Positions 12,401 to 24,559 are shown, counted from the stretch's first letter. The stretch: 64,000 bases of DNA from Carnegiea gigantea (GCA_029747015.1 JAKOGI010000439.1:124001-188000), one strand, 5' to 3'. Notes: generated by a model not told the origin, from the sequence alone. Program-made: numbers and translations.

Positions 12401-13708
12401 AAATATAATTATAAACTTGTTTGCATTACAAGGTTGATTACTTCTAAACAAACATTGTATAAGTTTCTCCTTTAAAGTTTACAAAATACTCTTCTTATAA
12501 ATGACTTATAAATATTAAGTTTCTCCATTAAAGTTCACAAAATACTCTTTGCATGAAGGTGCAGATGTGATGCTTTTGGGAAAACAAATATATATCTATT
12601 TCTTTAATATTTGTAAACATGTGTTTATGTAATTTCTAAGAGTATGTCAAGAATATGACATAAAAACGGACGCAGGTAAAATATTATTGTTTTAGCCATG
12701 ATTTAGAAGCCCCTAGCACGCTTTTTAATTTTGAGTGTCAGTCTCACAGATAATGGACCTGAAAGCTGCTAGAAAGGGAATATGCTTGTGGCATTCATAG
12801 CCAGACAAAACGTAATTTGACATGTAGGCCAATGTGTACAAGAATATACACAGTTTGCTGATAATTCTGATTTTATAGCTACCAATAATTTCACATGTCC
12901 AGGCCACCTCACCATTAGTCATAAATCACAAGCTGCCTAAGCCACAAAAACTCTTTATTTCGTGGGTCACCTCTTGTTTTTAAGACCATACAAATATATT
13001 GCTATCGTTATTTAGCAAAAAAATCACCAGCAAAATCTAAAGAAAAAAGAATCCATGCTTTTCACGAGAACATTGTTTTGGCATATATAGGCCTTGAATG
13101 TGCACACTCATTTTGACGTGCAGTAATTCCAGTGTTAGCTCTCAGAATCTTTGTTCTTTTAGGTTTTTTGATGTTTCTTGTTAGCTAGAAGTCGAGCAGT
13201 GTCCAGTAATGAATTAGATCAGGTGAATCTTAAACGTTGTAGTAATTAGCTAGCTAGCTAGCTTAGCCAAGCTGCGAGTATACCTGCTTCCAAGGGAAAT
13301 GCCTGACTGCTGCAAAAGCTAGGGTGACAGCAGGGTTCATATGGGCACCAGAAATGTGACCAACAGCGTAGATCATCACCATCACGATCATCCCTCCTGC
13401 CATGGAAGCCGCAAGCTTCGCAATTCTGCGTTCATCCGAATCGCTAATGGCTGCTGCCCCGCATGTCACGAACACCAGTAGAAACGTCGCTATCACCTCC
13501 GCTACCACCTTCTCATCACGCAAAAACACGCAACAGTTAATTACTTCCCGTTATTTTATTTGTGTTTAATTATGGAGATTCAAAAGAAGAAGGATATCTC
13601 AAGTACCTTGCGAATAAATTCCGGTGGGTAATGGTGATTGAATGAGGCAATGAATGCACCAAGTATGCGCTTCTTTGGGGATGCAGGAACTTGGGGCTTT
13701 GCATCCAT
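9459..13708 (-). CDS. NIP2: NIP2 (Lsi1-type) aquaporin, predicted silicic-acid channel; five exons
   Basis: Coding exons in transcript order are 13607-13708, 13284-13508, 10158-10352, 9979-10040 and 9459-9744, all with GT/AG borders, giving 289 residues. The start is the first ATG of the Met-Asp-Ala-Lys exon, about 65 nt below a likely transcription start. The product is a six-helix membrane channel of the nodulin-26-like family. NPA motifs lie at residues 92-94 (GAHMNPAVT) and 203-205 ([10 protein letters not shown]). The aromatic/arginine filter reads Gly72, Ser191, Gly200, Arg206. Exactly 108 residues separate the NPA motifs. In the family, G-S-G-R with 108 spacing marks plasma-membrane channels that take up silicic acid (also arsenite and boric acid). 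I see no frameshift or stop, and all conserved helices are present, so the gene looks functional. The subgroup rests on motifs; the transported substrate is inferred. Confidence 0.9.
12258..12459. mobile_element. 202-bp MITE in NIP2 intron 2
   Basis: The ends form imperfect inverted repeats: TGTGATGTTTGGTTGAA at the left and, as reverse complement, TACAATGTTTGTTTAGAA at the right, continuing as GTAAT-type matches inward. TAA flanks it on both sides (12255-12257 and 12460-12462). A nearby copy of the host sequence without the insert (around 12490-12549) shows the empty site. It is AT-rich with no coding. The TAA duplication fits a Tourist/PIF-Harbinger-type MITE, though the tip sequence is not the classical one. 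Confidence 0.7.
12461..12549. repeat. Imperfect 56-bp duplication next to the MITE
   Basis: The block AAGTTTCTCC(T/A)TTAAAGTT(T/C)ACAAAATACTCTT occurs at 12461-12493 and again at 12517-12549. The preceding TAAATGAC(C/T)TATAA(G/A)TATTAA block also occurs twice (about 12237-12257 and 12498-12518). The MITE split the first copy. Confidence 0.8.
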
Positions 13709-13802
13709 TTTCTCTCGCTAAAGTCAGAAACAAGGGAGAGAAATGTGAAGGGTGATGAAGTTCCGAATGAGGAGGATGAAGACATATACATTTGGATTTG
13801 GA

Positions 13803-13810
13803 TATTTATA
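13803..13810 (-). promoter_or_regulatory. Probable TATA box of NIP2
   Basis: TATAAATA on the minus strand lies about 95 bp upstream of the start codon. This would place transcription start near 13775 and give a 5' UTR of about 65 nt with no earlier ATG in frame. Confidence 0.5.
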
Positions 13811-13854
13811 ATCTAACTTACTTTCTAGTTTCTAGTTTTTTTTTTCCTTTTTGA

Positions 13855-13893
13855 ATATTATTATTATTATTACTATTAGTATTATTATTATTG
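13855..13893. repeat. ATT/TTA microsatellite
   Basis: An imperfect run of ATT triplets lies just upstream of the NIP2 TATA box. Confidence 0.9.
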
Positions 13894-15189
13894 TTAGTCT
13901 GGGCTCGTACTTTGCATGGAGCATGTTCAAATAGACATTTTGTAAATATGTTTTCGAAATAGTAAATGAATAATTATGGTAGACATAATCAATATTATAA
14001 TTTAGAAGAGATAATGGAAAAACTCAATGAAAAAGTTAAGTATACAACAACTTCATGCATAACCAATAGGATTAACAATTGAAAACTATATGATTGTGGT
14101 AAAAGTCTATATGAGTATGATAGAGACAATAGATAGTGAATATATTACAAAGTACGCTAAATGGAATGATGATAAGTCAATCGATGATATCAATGACGAA
14201 AAATCCACCTCCTCCTCTACTACCTACAAAGAAAATAAAGATTTAGTGAGAACTTGATTAACAATGATAGAATTGAAGGTTATATATACCCATTATCTAT
14301 TTAGTGTACCTAACATTAGTATATTGTATGTAATGAACATTTCTTCCCAACTAACTAGCACAATAAGAGCGATAGGAGCTTTTATTTCATGCCACCGTGG
14401 AGGCTTCAGAATGAAAACCCAAGGTTTACCTATGTCATCATCTATAATCGAATAGAGCAATAGATGGCCACATGACTTTGGACAATACTAACATGGGTTA
14501 GTCATTAATAAAACAATAACTTGTGTAAACGTGATAAGTGTTGAAAATGATAATACGAGTGCTGCATACATATCCATTGGGTAGCTATCGTACATAAAAG
14601 AATTCGAGTATCTTCATGAAGAACAGTGAACTCTCTACAACCTGTATCTTGTAAGACAACTCTAAAGTTGTACCTATAATTTTGAATAAAAAAGGATGGT
14701 TACAATAATGCAAATATGCAACTGGGAAAGTATAATAGAGTACCAAATAATAGACAATCAAGTATGCAATTATGTTAGGAGTCAAACTTGCAGGTCTGCA
14801 TGAGCAATACGGTACGTTAAGTGCGAGTTGTAATTGGTGCGAGCGTCATAAAGTAGTGGTGGATTTCAATAATATACGCAAAAATCCGAAAATATCTCAC
14901 CTGGATATAGTAAAATTTGAAGATTATGTGATTGAATGAATATATGTAAGCATAATTGACATTTGTCTAATAAATTTGTAGCTTACATTTGGAGCAGCTG
15001 CATGTTCATCTAATCTAATCCTTTTAGCTGCAAACAACTTCTCTAGATTGTACATACGTAATGTTCTTGTACACATAAAACCAAAATGCTTTATCACACC
15101 TGCAGTGTCAGAGTACCTAATACATGTATGGAAAATAACATGTGTGAGGACAAGCGTATGTAACTTGTATGGAGAATGAAAACTAAAAT
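13894..15189. other. AT-rich DNA between NIP2 promoter and Helitron remnant
   Basis: No recognisable coding region. Part of it may be the 3' portion of the minus-strand Helitron, because the RPA-like pieces begin just to the right. I could not find a convincing CTRR-plus-hairpin Helitron terminus by eye. Confidence 0.4.
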
Positions 15190-16080
15190 TAATGTTACAT
15201 ATTGTATATACGATCCTTCAAAGTCTTCTGTTGCTTGAATATCTAGGTTGATCAGCAATCTACTAACGGGTAAAGTAGAAACTGATATTCCTAAATGTAT
15301 ATTGTAGGCGAGAAAATATATTATTGAAATATACCATCATAATAATGAAAAATAAATAGTTTTGTCAATGAAAGTATATCAAGTGGACGTAAGGATACCT
15401 TGATGATCTCTAATGTGCACTCTGGAAGCAAGAAGTATATTTTCAGCTGTCAAATATTACTGAACATAGGTCCTCTCAACTTCTGTAAAATCTCCCCAAA
15501 AGGTCAATCTCAATGTTTGCATCCTACACTTATTTATTATATGTACTAATATTTATATAATTGACATGCGTCAAGAAATATGAAAAAATATTAACTAATG
15601 ACAATGCATACTGCATTTCACAAAGTAATAACTTCCACCGTGCAGTGGCCCTATCTCTGGTCCGTTCCAAAGGAGATATAGCAGCTACTATGCTAATGAC
15701 GTCTATAGAATAACAGGAAATGAGAACATTATATATATTCTAGAAGAAATTTATGCATAAATTTAGTTAGCAAATTTTACTATGTAAACAATATGCACCA
15801 ACAACATTATCAGGTGATTGTAGACGTCGGGGGACCTCGATGAATGACATAAAAGGTGGTCGGTACTGGTAGAGATATCCTGACAATCATCAATGATGCT
15901 AAGAAGTCTCATTCTCAGCGTAAAAACTAATTTATAATTGTTGGTGACCACATTCCATTTTCTATCTGTAGCAGCATCAACTGAAAGTCTGTAGATGTGG
16001 TAAACCTTGCCGGCACTGAGTATAGGTCTCCATCAAGTAACATCAGGATCGCCTTCTATGATGCCGAGTATCTCATCACA
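15190..16080 (-). pseudogene. RPA70-like OB-fold remnant (Helitron cargo)
   Basis: In minus orientation, three pieces in the order expected of replication protein A large subunit can be read: 'GKVYHIYRLSVDAATDRKW' (about 15960-16010), 'LRLTFWGDFTEVER' (about 15480-15530) and 'STLPVSRLLINLDIQ' (about 15240-15280). Plant RPA70 has similar phrases in its DNA-binding domains. The pieces are separated by stops and probable introns. Plant Helitrons commonly carry an RPA-like gene next to the Rep-helicase gene, and that is the context here. Identification is by pattern only. Confidence 0.5.
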
Positions 16081-16488
16081 CTATAAAATAATCAAGTGCA
16101 TTCGTAAGCAACATACATGTATATGTTAGGGAATTTTTTCAGCACAATAGTCCAAAACCTGGTAGTCATGAATATAACATTCCTTAATGTACGTCGCCCA
16201 TATACATGAACAGGCATTGCTCGTATGAGTCAAACCATTAATGTCACAGATCTATTGCAAGGGTTGATGACGCATATAGGTATAGAAGTATGTGGTAAAG
16301 CTGACATGTCTGTAATCTTTAAAAAATAAAACCAAATAGAATTATATGATAATAATGTAGTAAACACATCGTAAATGTGAAAAAAAGTATATTATCATAA
16401 ATAACACAATTATTATATGATTGAAAATGGATTAGTCAAGCATCCAGAATATAATAGATGAATCAAATAAACTATATGATATAATAAT

Positions 16489-19400
16489 CTACAAATGGTT
16501 CGATACATCCCTATACACTATATTTTTTGTAACATCTACTGGATCTCCTCTCTTATTACAAAGTAGTAGTTTTAATCCAGAAGGGGACGAAATACAAAAC
16601 AGTGCAACATAAAGTTGGTCATGGCTAAACACGGGCCTTGAAAGGTATATGCTAACTCTATTCAATGTTTGCCGCTGACTTTTGTTGATTGTTATTGCAA
16701 ATGTCAGTTTTAGAGGGAACTGTCTTTCTTTGAGTTGTAGATTTGGAAGATTAGATGATGTTAAATTGATTTTGGGCATTAGGATAGTCTCTCCAACTTT
16801 TGAGCTAGATATTACTTTAGCCTCACTCACTCTATCCCCCAGCTTACTGACAATCAATTGAGTACCATTGCACAATCCTACTGACTGATTTAAATTTCTT
16901 AATAATATAACAGGCGCATCGACTTTAAGATCTAGACCATGATTTGGTAACCTAGAAATCTTTAAGAAATGTAATAATTCAGGAGGTTCCGTGCCACTGA
17001 AAGGACCATAATTGTTAGCGTTCGAAAGAATATCACAACGCAAATAGCTTTTGACATCTCTAGGAATATAGACAACATGATTGTGTTTATTTCATCAACA
17101 TCATCATTTGTTAGTGCAAGAATCTCTCGTTCACGAAGATATGACCAATCTTCATATTTATTATCAAAATTAGGATAAATTGACGTGATCAAATTGTGCA
17201 AACCATTCTCGTCATTTCGTATGAGAAATTCTTTCGGTATCTTAATCCAATTAGGCTCTCTGTCATCTGAAGTAGAAGTTTCTTACACTTGACCTTCCCC
17301 AACCTGTAATATCCATTGAGCAAATTCCTCTACAATTTGCATAATCTCGTTGGGTTATCTATTCGTTGCAATCTCATGTTTATGCGCAAGTGCATAATAC
17401 TATATTCATTCCAAAATGTTGCTCGATGGAGCTTAGCTGTAATGATAGATTCGTGACTCCCGTGTGTAATTATGGGAAGTATCTATCTAAAATCTCCCTC
17501 GAGAAGGACCAGTTTCCCTCCAAAAGCGTTCTGATGATCACATACGCCCTTGAGGTGACGATCAACTACTTTGAATGCTAAACAATTTATTATTGGTGCT
17601 TTATCCCATACAATCAATGTCGTTTCACGGATGAGATCTGCACATTCAAACCTCTTATCAAAGTAACAAACTGACATTTCATCAGGTTGTAAGGGTATTT
17701 TGAGCACTGAGTGGGCCATTTTCTCTCCGAGTAGCAGTAAAGAAGCAATTCTTGGCGTTGCTATAGCAAGAACAATATGCTTTTTTAATCGGAATGTAAA
17801 GATTAAGGTATCCCATAGATAAGTCTCTCCCATGCCGCAACTACCATATATAAAAATTAACCCCCTTCGTCTCTGTTATAAGTATCGAGTACTGATCTGT
17901 ACACATGGTATTGATCTGAGTTAAACCCTCTTATGAAGCTTTCAAATCTTGATGTTTTCAAATTTGTATCATAATCAAGTTCATCAATAATAAGTCGGTT
18001 TGTTGCATGAACTACAGCTTCGATAGAAGGGAGTGACATTAGAGGGAAATTTTATAGTGATCTTCCATTTCTATTCAAGATACATTCTATCTCAAATGGG
18101 CCAAGATTCTAGAGCTCAGTAGACAATAAATCCATTTCTCGGATTGTGTTTGCCGTCATATGGCATATAGCAGGTCGTCTATTATATTCGCCTAATGTGC
18201 ATCCCACAACTTCCTTGTTCAGCAATCTCGGCGAGCATCAATAAGGAGCAAAACAAGTTTAGCAGTTGAACACCTGAAGCTGAGGTTGATGCTTCATTCA
18301 GGGCAGTATAACATTCATCATCATCATCATCGAGCAAACCCAATGCCATGTATGCTGACTTAAATGTTGGGTGCAGGACACCACGTATTGTACGAATATC
18401 TTCAAAGGAAGTTGCACCACGAACTTTTGTAAGAAGCAATCTCAAATAATATCGTTCGCCACAATTTCAATGTGCGAATGGAAGCTGACTAGTTGAAGAA
18501 CCATTTTGTCTAACCATTTAGCTTTTAGAAAAATGAATCCATACCCATTGCTTGGGGAAGTTAAGATATGTGTCTGTTGAGCTTCTAGGTACTCCTTATT
18601 TGCTTCAAACCACATCGTCAACATTATTTTCTGCACTTTTGGTTCATTTCCAATACTAAAGAGGTCGTCTCTGCCACTAAACATGCCTAATTGTTCTCTA
18701 GGCAAGTAGTATTAAAGTTTTTGTACGAAAGGATATTGATGCTGTAAGGTGAATTCAAAAATCCACCAACATGACTCAACTGTAGATACGTAGTGACAAT
18801 CCAAATATTCCTAGATTTCATCACTTTCTCTATGTTGCTGAGGTTGCTCACTATCATAATGCATCGTATTGCCTTCAATGACAATAGTAGCACGATCACG
18901 ACCCTTATATACGTACTTATATAGGTATTTGACCATGCTATGTACAGTTATGTGCTCGACATTGATGTGAGAATAATAATTTACTAATACATCTCTATTG
19001 TGTGGGACCACCCATTGATCATCAGTCTCTTGACCATTCATGACGACTTGTTGGGGAGTGCGCTGCTTGCGGTATTGATCGAAGCCTGCTCATCAAATAT
19101 TGTTTGATTGCAAATTCTTTTTGGATAACATTTTAAGCATTTCCTGTCAATTAAACATGATACACATGGGCTATGTATCGTAAATATTGTGATGGTATCA
19201 TATGCTAGAAGGTTCATAGTCTGATCAGGAATTTCAGCACTAATTAGCATATCAACATCTTTTAGGCATGCAGCCTTATCTTCTGGTGCTACTGTTAAGA
19301 GAATATGAGTGTGGGGAAGGCCATGCTTATGAAATTCAACAACATATACTTTTGTAAAAGATACAGCAGGTATATTAGTGCATTGAATATATTTAAAGGG

Positions 19401-20268
19401 AAAATAATGTATATGACAATGTGAGGAACTCACTAGCAATGACTGTTCCAAAGATTTTTTCTTTTTTTGGTCTTAAAATCATTGAGTAATTATCATAACT
19501 GAATTCTGAAAACTCGAGTTACTAGATCTGGTCTGTCCTCTGATCGTTGACCAGACAATAGCTCATTAGTGATTTCAGGCCAGCTTGGATTACATGTGAA
19601 TGTGACAAAGAAATCAGGAGGCCCTAGTGCACGACAAATTGTAACTGCATCCTAATAATGCTACATCATATGACATGGCCCTATAGTGAAAGAAGATGGT
19701 AGAATATATCTTCGCCTTATTGATTCTGCATTAACGTAACCTGTGTTAAGTGCATCTTAAATGCCACAGTATAATTTTGTCCACAAGCGCCCTTGATGGT
19801 TTTGGTACCATGTAAGCCTATATTGCTTAATGGCAGCCCATGCACCTATGCAGAATTTTTGGCCCAACTGACTACTCTTCTTAATAACTTTAGAATCACC
19901 TACTCGATATTGGATACAAAATGCATAAAATTCCCTCATTGCCACCGTTGATCTTGAGATACTAGAGTTAGTTATTCTTGGGATGTCTCGACTCCATCCA
20001 TCAGTGCTGTACAGAAATAAATAAGGACAGTATAAAGGCATGTATGATGGATGAATCTCATCTATCTTCTGTGAGGTTGCATATATTTTTTGAATAATGA
20101 CATCTAGGGATCCAAAGTGCTCAGTTCCATCCCCAACTAATCGTCCAGCGACCTCTTTTGCAGGGGGTCTAATATATTGTCGGCTCTCTCTCACTTGGAT
20201 GATTCAAACTCACAAATCAAAAACCTTGCCATGGTCACATAACATGTCGTGAGCTCTTCTAAATACAA
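16489..20268 (-). pseudogene. Helitron RepHel transposase pseudogene
   Basis: In transcript order: an N-terminal Helitron-like domain with 'NPYVIVFRRAHD' (20220-20260); 'IHPSYMPLYCPYLFLYSTDG' (about 20010-20065); the HUH nickase motif LPHTHILL, with His-Thr-His at 19305-19313; the Tyr-containing 'YLYKYVYKGRDRA' (18890-18930). Then comes the Pif1-type helicase with a Walker A reading GSCGMGET (17825-17850) and the C-terminal motif 'ITINKSQRQTLNRV' (about 16650-16690). The Walker A Lys is Glu, and many frames and stops break the gene, so it is inactive. Helitron transposases nick and unwind DNA for rolling-circle transposition. Confidence 0.85.
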
Positions 20269-21073
20269 TAACATACGGATTAACTGAAGAATAATTAACT
20301 CTTGGGTCCACTGTGGTATGTGTAAATATTTATTTGGTCAACTAATTTTGGATAAATATCTTTGGATCCAATAAGGTATGGGTAATACTTTTGTGAGAGT
20401 ACTACTGTTTGGGTTACTATTCTTTTTTGGGTTTTCTTACAAATATTAAAAGTTATTGGACTTTTACAAAACTAAGCTTACATTTTTGTTTGGACTTCTT
20501 ATATTGACTTTACTAGTACAAGTTATCACAATCTACTACTTATATCATAAATATTATATTTTCTGTAATTAACGGCGTACCATGCTTAACAGAATAATTA
20601 AAGCTTAATTAGAAAGTTTCAACCATTATGTAAACTTGGTCAGCGCTGGACTCCGACATTCCTCTAACTTCTAGTTTACAGAGATTGGTAATCTATACCC
20701 TGCCCTTCTTAGATCAGGGGCAACACAGATCCGTTTCGTTTGCTACCTCGGACTGTAGTGACTAAAGGACAGTGAGACTTTAATTAAAAAATTATAATAT
20801 TTAAGACATAAGGTTCAATTGAATAACGTTCCCTATTAGGAAAACTTCTTTTACTAAAAGCTTGAAAGTAGAAATATTACAATGGAAAGCTTGAAGAGGG
20901 ACTTTAAGTTAAGATCATTAGATATGCTTGTTCATAGAGAAATGGAGAATTCCAAATTCTTATTTACTCAAGAATGCTCAAATGACCGTGTCCCTTCTTA
21001 GTACTTAGCCTCTCCTTTTTAAGACGGATAGAGGTATATAGAATGTCCTAGTGGTTACTGTACCTACTGTTTT
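20269..21073. other. Spacer between Helitron remnant and pararetrovirus
   Basis: No coding region recognised. It may hold the Helitron 5' end and the viral leader. I found no second primer-binding site here, so the viral copy does not visibly restart. Confidence 0.4.
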
Positions 21074-21155
21074 TTCACATGGCTATAGCACACAATGACT
21101 CTTCACATGACTATAGTGCACACTGATGACTACAGTATACTACTTTATTTTATAG
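21074..21155 (-). promoter_or_regulatory. TATA-like site and 28-bp repeats beside the viral 3' end
   Basis: On the minus strand TATAAAATAAA lies at 21144-21154, about 70 bp beyond the end of the viral reading frame. This is where caulimovirids carry their pregenomic-RNA promoter. Immediately beyond are two imperfect 28-bp repeats beginning TTCACATG(G/A)CTATAG (21074-21101 and 21102-21130). Assignment as a promoter is an inference. Confidence 0.35.
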
Positions 21156-21223
21156 ACCTGACACTTGTTAAAATAGCACAATAATAGAGCAATCACTTTT
21201 CAGAGCTTTTAATTATGACAAGG

Positions 21224-22350
21224 CTAGTCATCATTATTGAGATTCTGCATTCCTTCATCTCCAATTATATCTTTTAGACCATTATTATCTAGATAATCAT
21301 CAAAATCTTCATATAATTGAAGATGCTCTGGATCCCATTTCTCAAAAAATTCAAGCAGATACTTCTTCTCCTTTTCTAATAAGAATTTTTCAGCTCCAAC
21401 ATCAAAGAGATAATCAAAAACATCTTCTGAAGCTACACATTCCAACTTCATGTATTCTTTAAACTCATTATCATAGGCAAAAGTAGTGTTTCCACAATGC
21501 ATTAACGTTTTTTCTTGTTCCATTAATGCCCAATTTTGATGATAAATGTTATAAAAACCAATGGCTCCTGTAAAAGTAGAATCAGTAACTAATTCTCATC
21601 GTTCAAGAAACCATTCTTGTTGTTGATCACAGGGATGGTCATAATCAACAATCTGAACAAGATAAAGGATTGGTTTGGCTTTTACATTTTCATATTCGAC
21701 TAGTATACCATGTACCTCCAAATTTAGGCATCTGCTAAATGGAATTCTTATTGGACTATCAGGAGATGTAAGAATCTAATGAATCTTTCAGAACATGCAT
21801 TGCTGAAATTTAGTTAGTGTTAAGAAAAATAGAAACTCCGAATTTGGAATTTCTATAAAGTACCATCCCATATTCCCGGCCTTTAGTGATGGGTCATTGG
21901 GAGAGATTGAATTTACTGAGGAACTAACACCATCAACTCCAGGCTTATTGAAAAAGTAGATCATTGTACTCCAAGATTCCCAAATGTCTTAGGAATAATG
22001 ATGATAATAATCAGTGCAGGCTGCATCCCATTCATTGAACCATTTTTCTGGAACATAAGAACTTATTTTTTCTTGAACAACATAAGGACATCTAAGGTAA
22101 TTAACTTGCAACTCTAGAAGGAAAAATTTTTAGGCTATTAGGTAGGCTGAAGATAGTGGACTAAAATATGATCTGCTTTCTGTATGAAATTTCAAATTAT
22201 CGATAAGGACTTTACTAGAACGAATAATCCGTTGTAGTAGTAATGGCATCTCCTCATGGATTTTCTCCTTTTTTGGTGGGAGTTCTACTTTGATGATCAC
22301 TGTTGGCGAGTTCTTGAGTTAAACTATCTGCCAGAGAGTTCTTTGATCCT
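21224..22350 (-). pseudogene. Pararetroviral polyprotein C-terminal region
   Basis: It begins with the end of the RNase H module ('HIQGSKNSLADSLTQEL', 22295-22350), a phrase typical of caulimovirid polymerases. A poorly conserved region follows, readable with two or more stops ('NYLRCPYVVQEKI', 'FNEWDAACTDYYHHYS'). The last 99 codons (21224-21523) are open and very acidic, ending Asn-Asn-Asp-Asp. I do not recognise a named domain after RNase H. Confidence 0.55.
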
Positions 22351-22472
22351 TGTATATGTTTAGTAGAGAAGAAAAACTTGTTAAGGCATAATTGCCAATG
22401 CAGGAGTTGCCCTTGCGCTTAAATATTTGATAAATTCTTTTTCACAAAACCAGGAATTCCTTTGCAATCAGT

Positions 22473-22760
22473 TCAAATAAGAAAAGGTTCGAGGACTAAA
22501 AGGATTAAGAACCTTTCCATTCCCCTTATAACTGTAAGGATTTCTTTTTCCATAGTAGGGTAGTTGCATTCTGCCTTATCAAAACTTCCACTGCAATATT
22601 TGTTGATTTTTTCACCTTCTTTAATTTTGAGTACTATGCTCCAGTGCTCATTGCTAGTATTTGTCTCAAGAATTAAATCATCTCCTCCATTAGGAAAATT
22701 ACAAACAGGAAGATTTTTACACATCTTGAAGTTTTGCATAATCTTTTATCATTAGTAGTC
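22473..22760 (-). pseudogene. Pararetroviral RNase H remnant
   Basis: The frame shows 'LILETNTSNEHWSIVL', then 'YCSGSFDKAECNYPTMEKE' and 'ILTVIRGMERF', the standard order of caulimovirid RNase H. The family usually has Asp in the first motif (xTDAS); here it is TNTS, so the first catalytic acidic residue is lost. The Glu of 'MEKE' is kept. It follows the RT region directly. Confidence 0.7.
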
Positions 22761-23470
22761 CATGTCCAACTTACTTCTTTCTTAAGTTTTTGCTGCAACG
22801 GTTTTCTCATTTTAGCTAAATCTTTAATGAAGTCTGAAGCATAAGTAATGCATCTAAGAAACCTTTCCAATTGCTATCTATCTTCAATCTTTTTGGGAAA
22901 ATTTTTTATTTTTTTAATTCCAAGTATGATACCTTGATCAATACATCTTTGGGTGAAGCTAAGACATCATCATTGTGTTATTCTATGGTTTTAGAGAAGA
23001 TAAGGATATCATCAACGTAAACTAAATAACAATAGTTAAGGGATTTGAAGATGTTATCTATTCTTCTTTTGAATATTTAAGGTGCACTTTTAAAATCAAA
23101 TAGCATTACTATCCACTCATAATGTCCTTGTGGGACACTAAATGTAGTTAAATGAATGCTTTCTTCTTCAATTTTTATCGGTCAATATCCACTTTTATAA
23201 TCCATTTTCGAGAACCATGAGGTTCCTTAAATTCTGTTAAAAAGTACTGTTTTGTTAGGAGTATAATATGCATCATAAACAGTATTATCATTAACCTTTT
23301 TGTAATTCATCACCATCCTTGCTTTTCCTCTTTTTTCTTCTGCATGATTACTTACTATGAAAGCGGGACTGGCGTGAGGGTTCTTGCTATTCCTGATTAA
23401 TCTTTTATCCATAAGTTATTTGATTTGTTTATCAAATTTCTAAATATCCTAGTATGTATACACTATTTGT
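22760..23470 (-). pseudogene. Pararetroviral reverse transcriptase remnant
   Basis: Minus-strand pieces in order: 'LMDKRLIRNSKNPHASPAFI', 'KRGKARMVMNYKKVNDNT' (23227-23412), a 'FSKMDYKSGYW'-type motif near 23190-23210, the catalytic YVDDIL at about 23012-23035, and 'FLRCITYASDFIKDLAK' (22810-22860). The phrase around KRGKARMVxNYK is characteristic of caulimovirids rather than LTR elements. The catalytic YVDD remains, but several stops and shifts interrupt the frame. Confidence 0.8.
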
Positions 23471-23770
23471 TTGACTCGGATAATGGTGTTGGGGCTTAAT
23501 AGAGTGATTTTAGCAAATGTTTTATCTTTATGCAAGAATTTTAGAGGATTATCAGAATAGAGTTCTTGCATAATTTTTTTTGTTGTTCAGTAATTTGCTC
23601 TTTAATAGACAACTCAAGTAGAAAGATTGTCAGTGCTACCTCATGTTGTGCAAGCATTACCTTCTCACGATGTTGGCTGCGTGTAAACTCAATTTTTTGA
23701 TGAGTATAAGCCTTAATTTCTCAATAGGAACTGAGTGACCATTAATTGTGAATATTATTTGGTTTATAGT

Positions 23771-24040
23771 CTATGTGCATGGAGAATATAATCTTTGAAA
23801 ATAATTTCCAATAATCATGTCATGAGGAGGTTGATCAGTAGCCCATAGAACTAATATAATGCATTGAACTCTTCCTAATTCTATGGATGACCCTTCTATG
23901 GCTTCATTGTGACTCATAATACTATTATCAGCTATCCTTATTTGTAAAGGATATTTAGCTCTTTTCCACATAAACTCTAGAGATAATAAACTTTTTCGAA
24001 AGCATACAGAACAACTGCGCACTATCTATATATGTGCACA
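23771..24040 (-). pseudogene. Pararetroviral aspartic protease remnant
   Basis: A 'YIDSAQ' stretch near 24010-24035 sits where the family has Ile-Asp-(S/T)-Gly-Ala, with the Gly lost and a frame change right after it. The following frame has 'CFRKSLLSLEF', 'IRIADNSIMSHNEA' and 'HDMIIGNYFQRLYSP', the conserved C-terminal half of the caulimovirid protease. It is inactive because of the active-site damage. Confidence 0.65.
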
Positions 24041-24559
24041 ACTCATATTTATTATATCCCTCTAAGCATATATTTATTGGGATCTAGATGCTATTAAGAC
24101 TTGTGTTTATTACTTCATAGCATATCTCCATAGTCATGTTTTTAACTAATTCTTCCTCATAAATTGGTTCACTAACAGTTTTTGTTTTGTACCCAATGAC
24201 CTTTCTTTCTAGACTCATGCTTTGGTCTACACTGGGTCTTACAGATTTAAAACTCATTCTACTCATTTCATTAGTCATACTAATTGTATCATCTTCTTTA
24301 ACCTCTTCTTTAGTTGATGAAGATCCTTCTCCCTATTCTGATCTCGTACTCATGCTATTTAATAATTGAAATTTAATGGTTATTTTACTATTCTCATAAA
24401 TTTTTATCACATTTTTCTTGTTAATCTTTGTAGGGCTGGCAAAGCTAAATATTCATGACCGATCAATTTTTATTTGTTATGGATTAGATTTGATCAACTA
24501 GATCTTTTGCATAGGGTAGTACTTTTGAACTTCTTCACCTCTATCATTGTAACCTTAGT

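Larger units (their letters stand above)
10353..13283 (-). other. Intron 2 of NIP2 (2.9 kb)
   Basis: Donor GTATAC follows the Lys-Gln codons of exon 2, and the acceptor ATGCAG precedes exon 3. The intron is far longer than the other three (98, 117 and 234 bp). It contains a MITE at 12258-12459, a 15-G run at 11982-11996 and a comparatively GC-rich patch at about 10930-11160 that resembles repeated DNA. Those insertions account for part of its size. Confidence 0.85.

Noticed and set aside
13570..13791. 73-codon minus frame over NIP2 exon 1
   Set aside because: Out of frame with the conserved NIP N-terminus, which starts at 13708 and joins exon 2 in frame.
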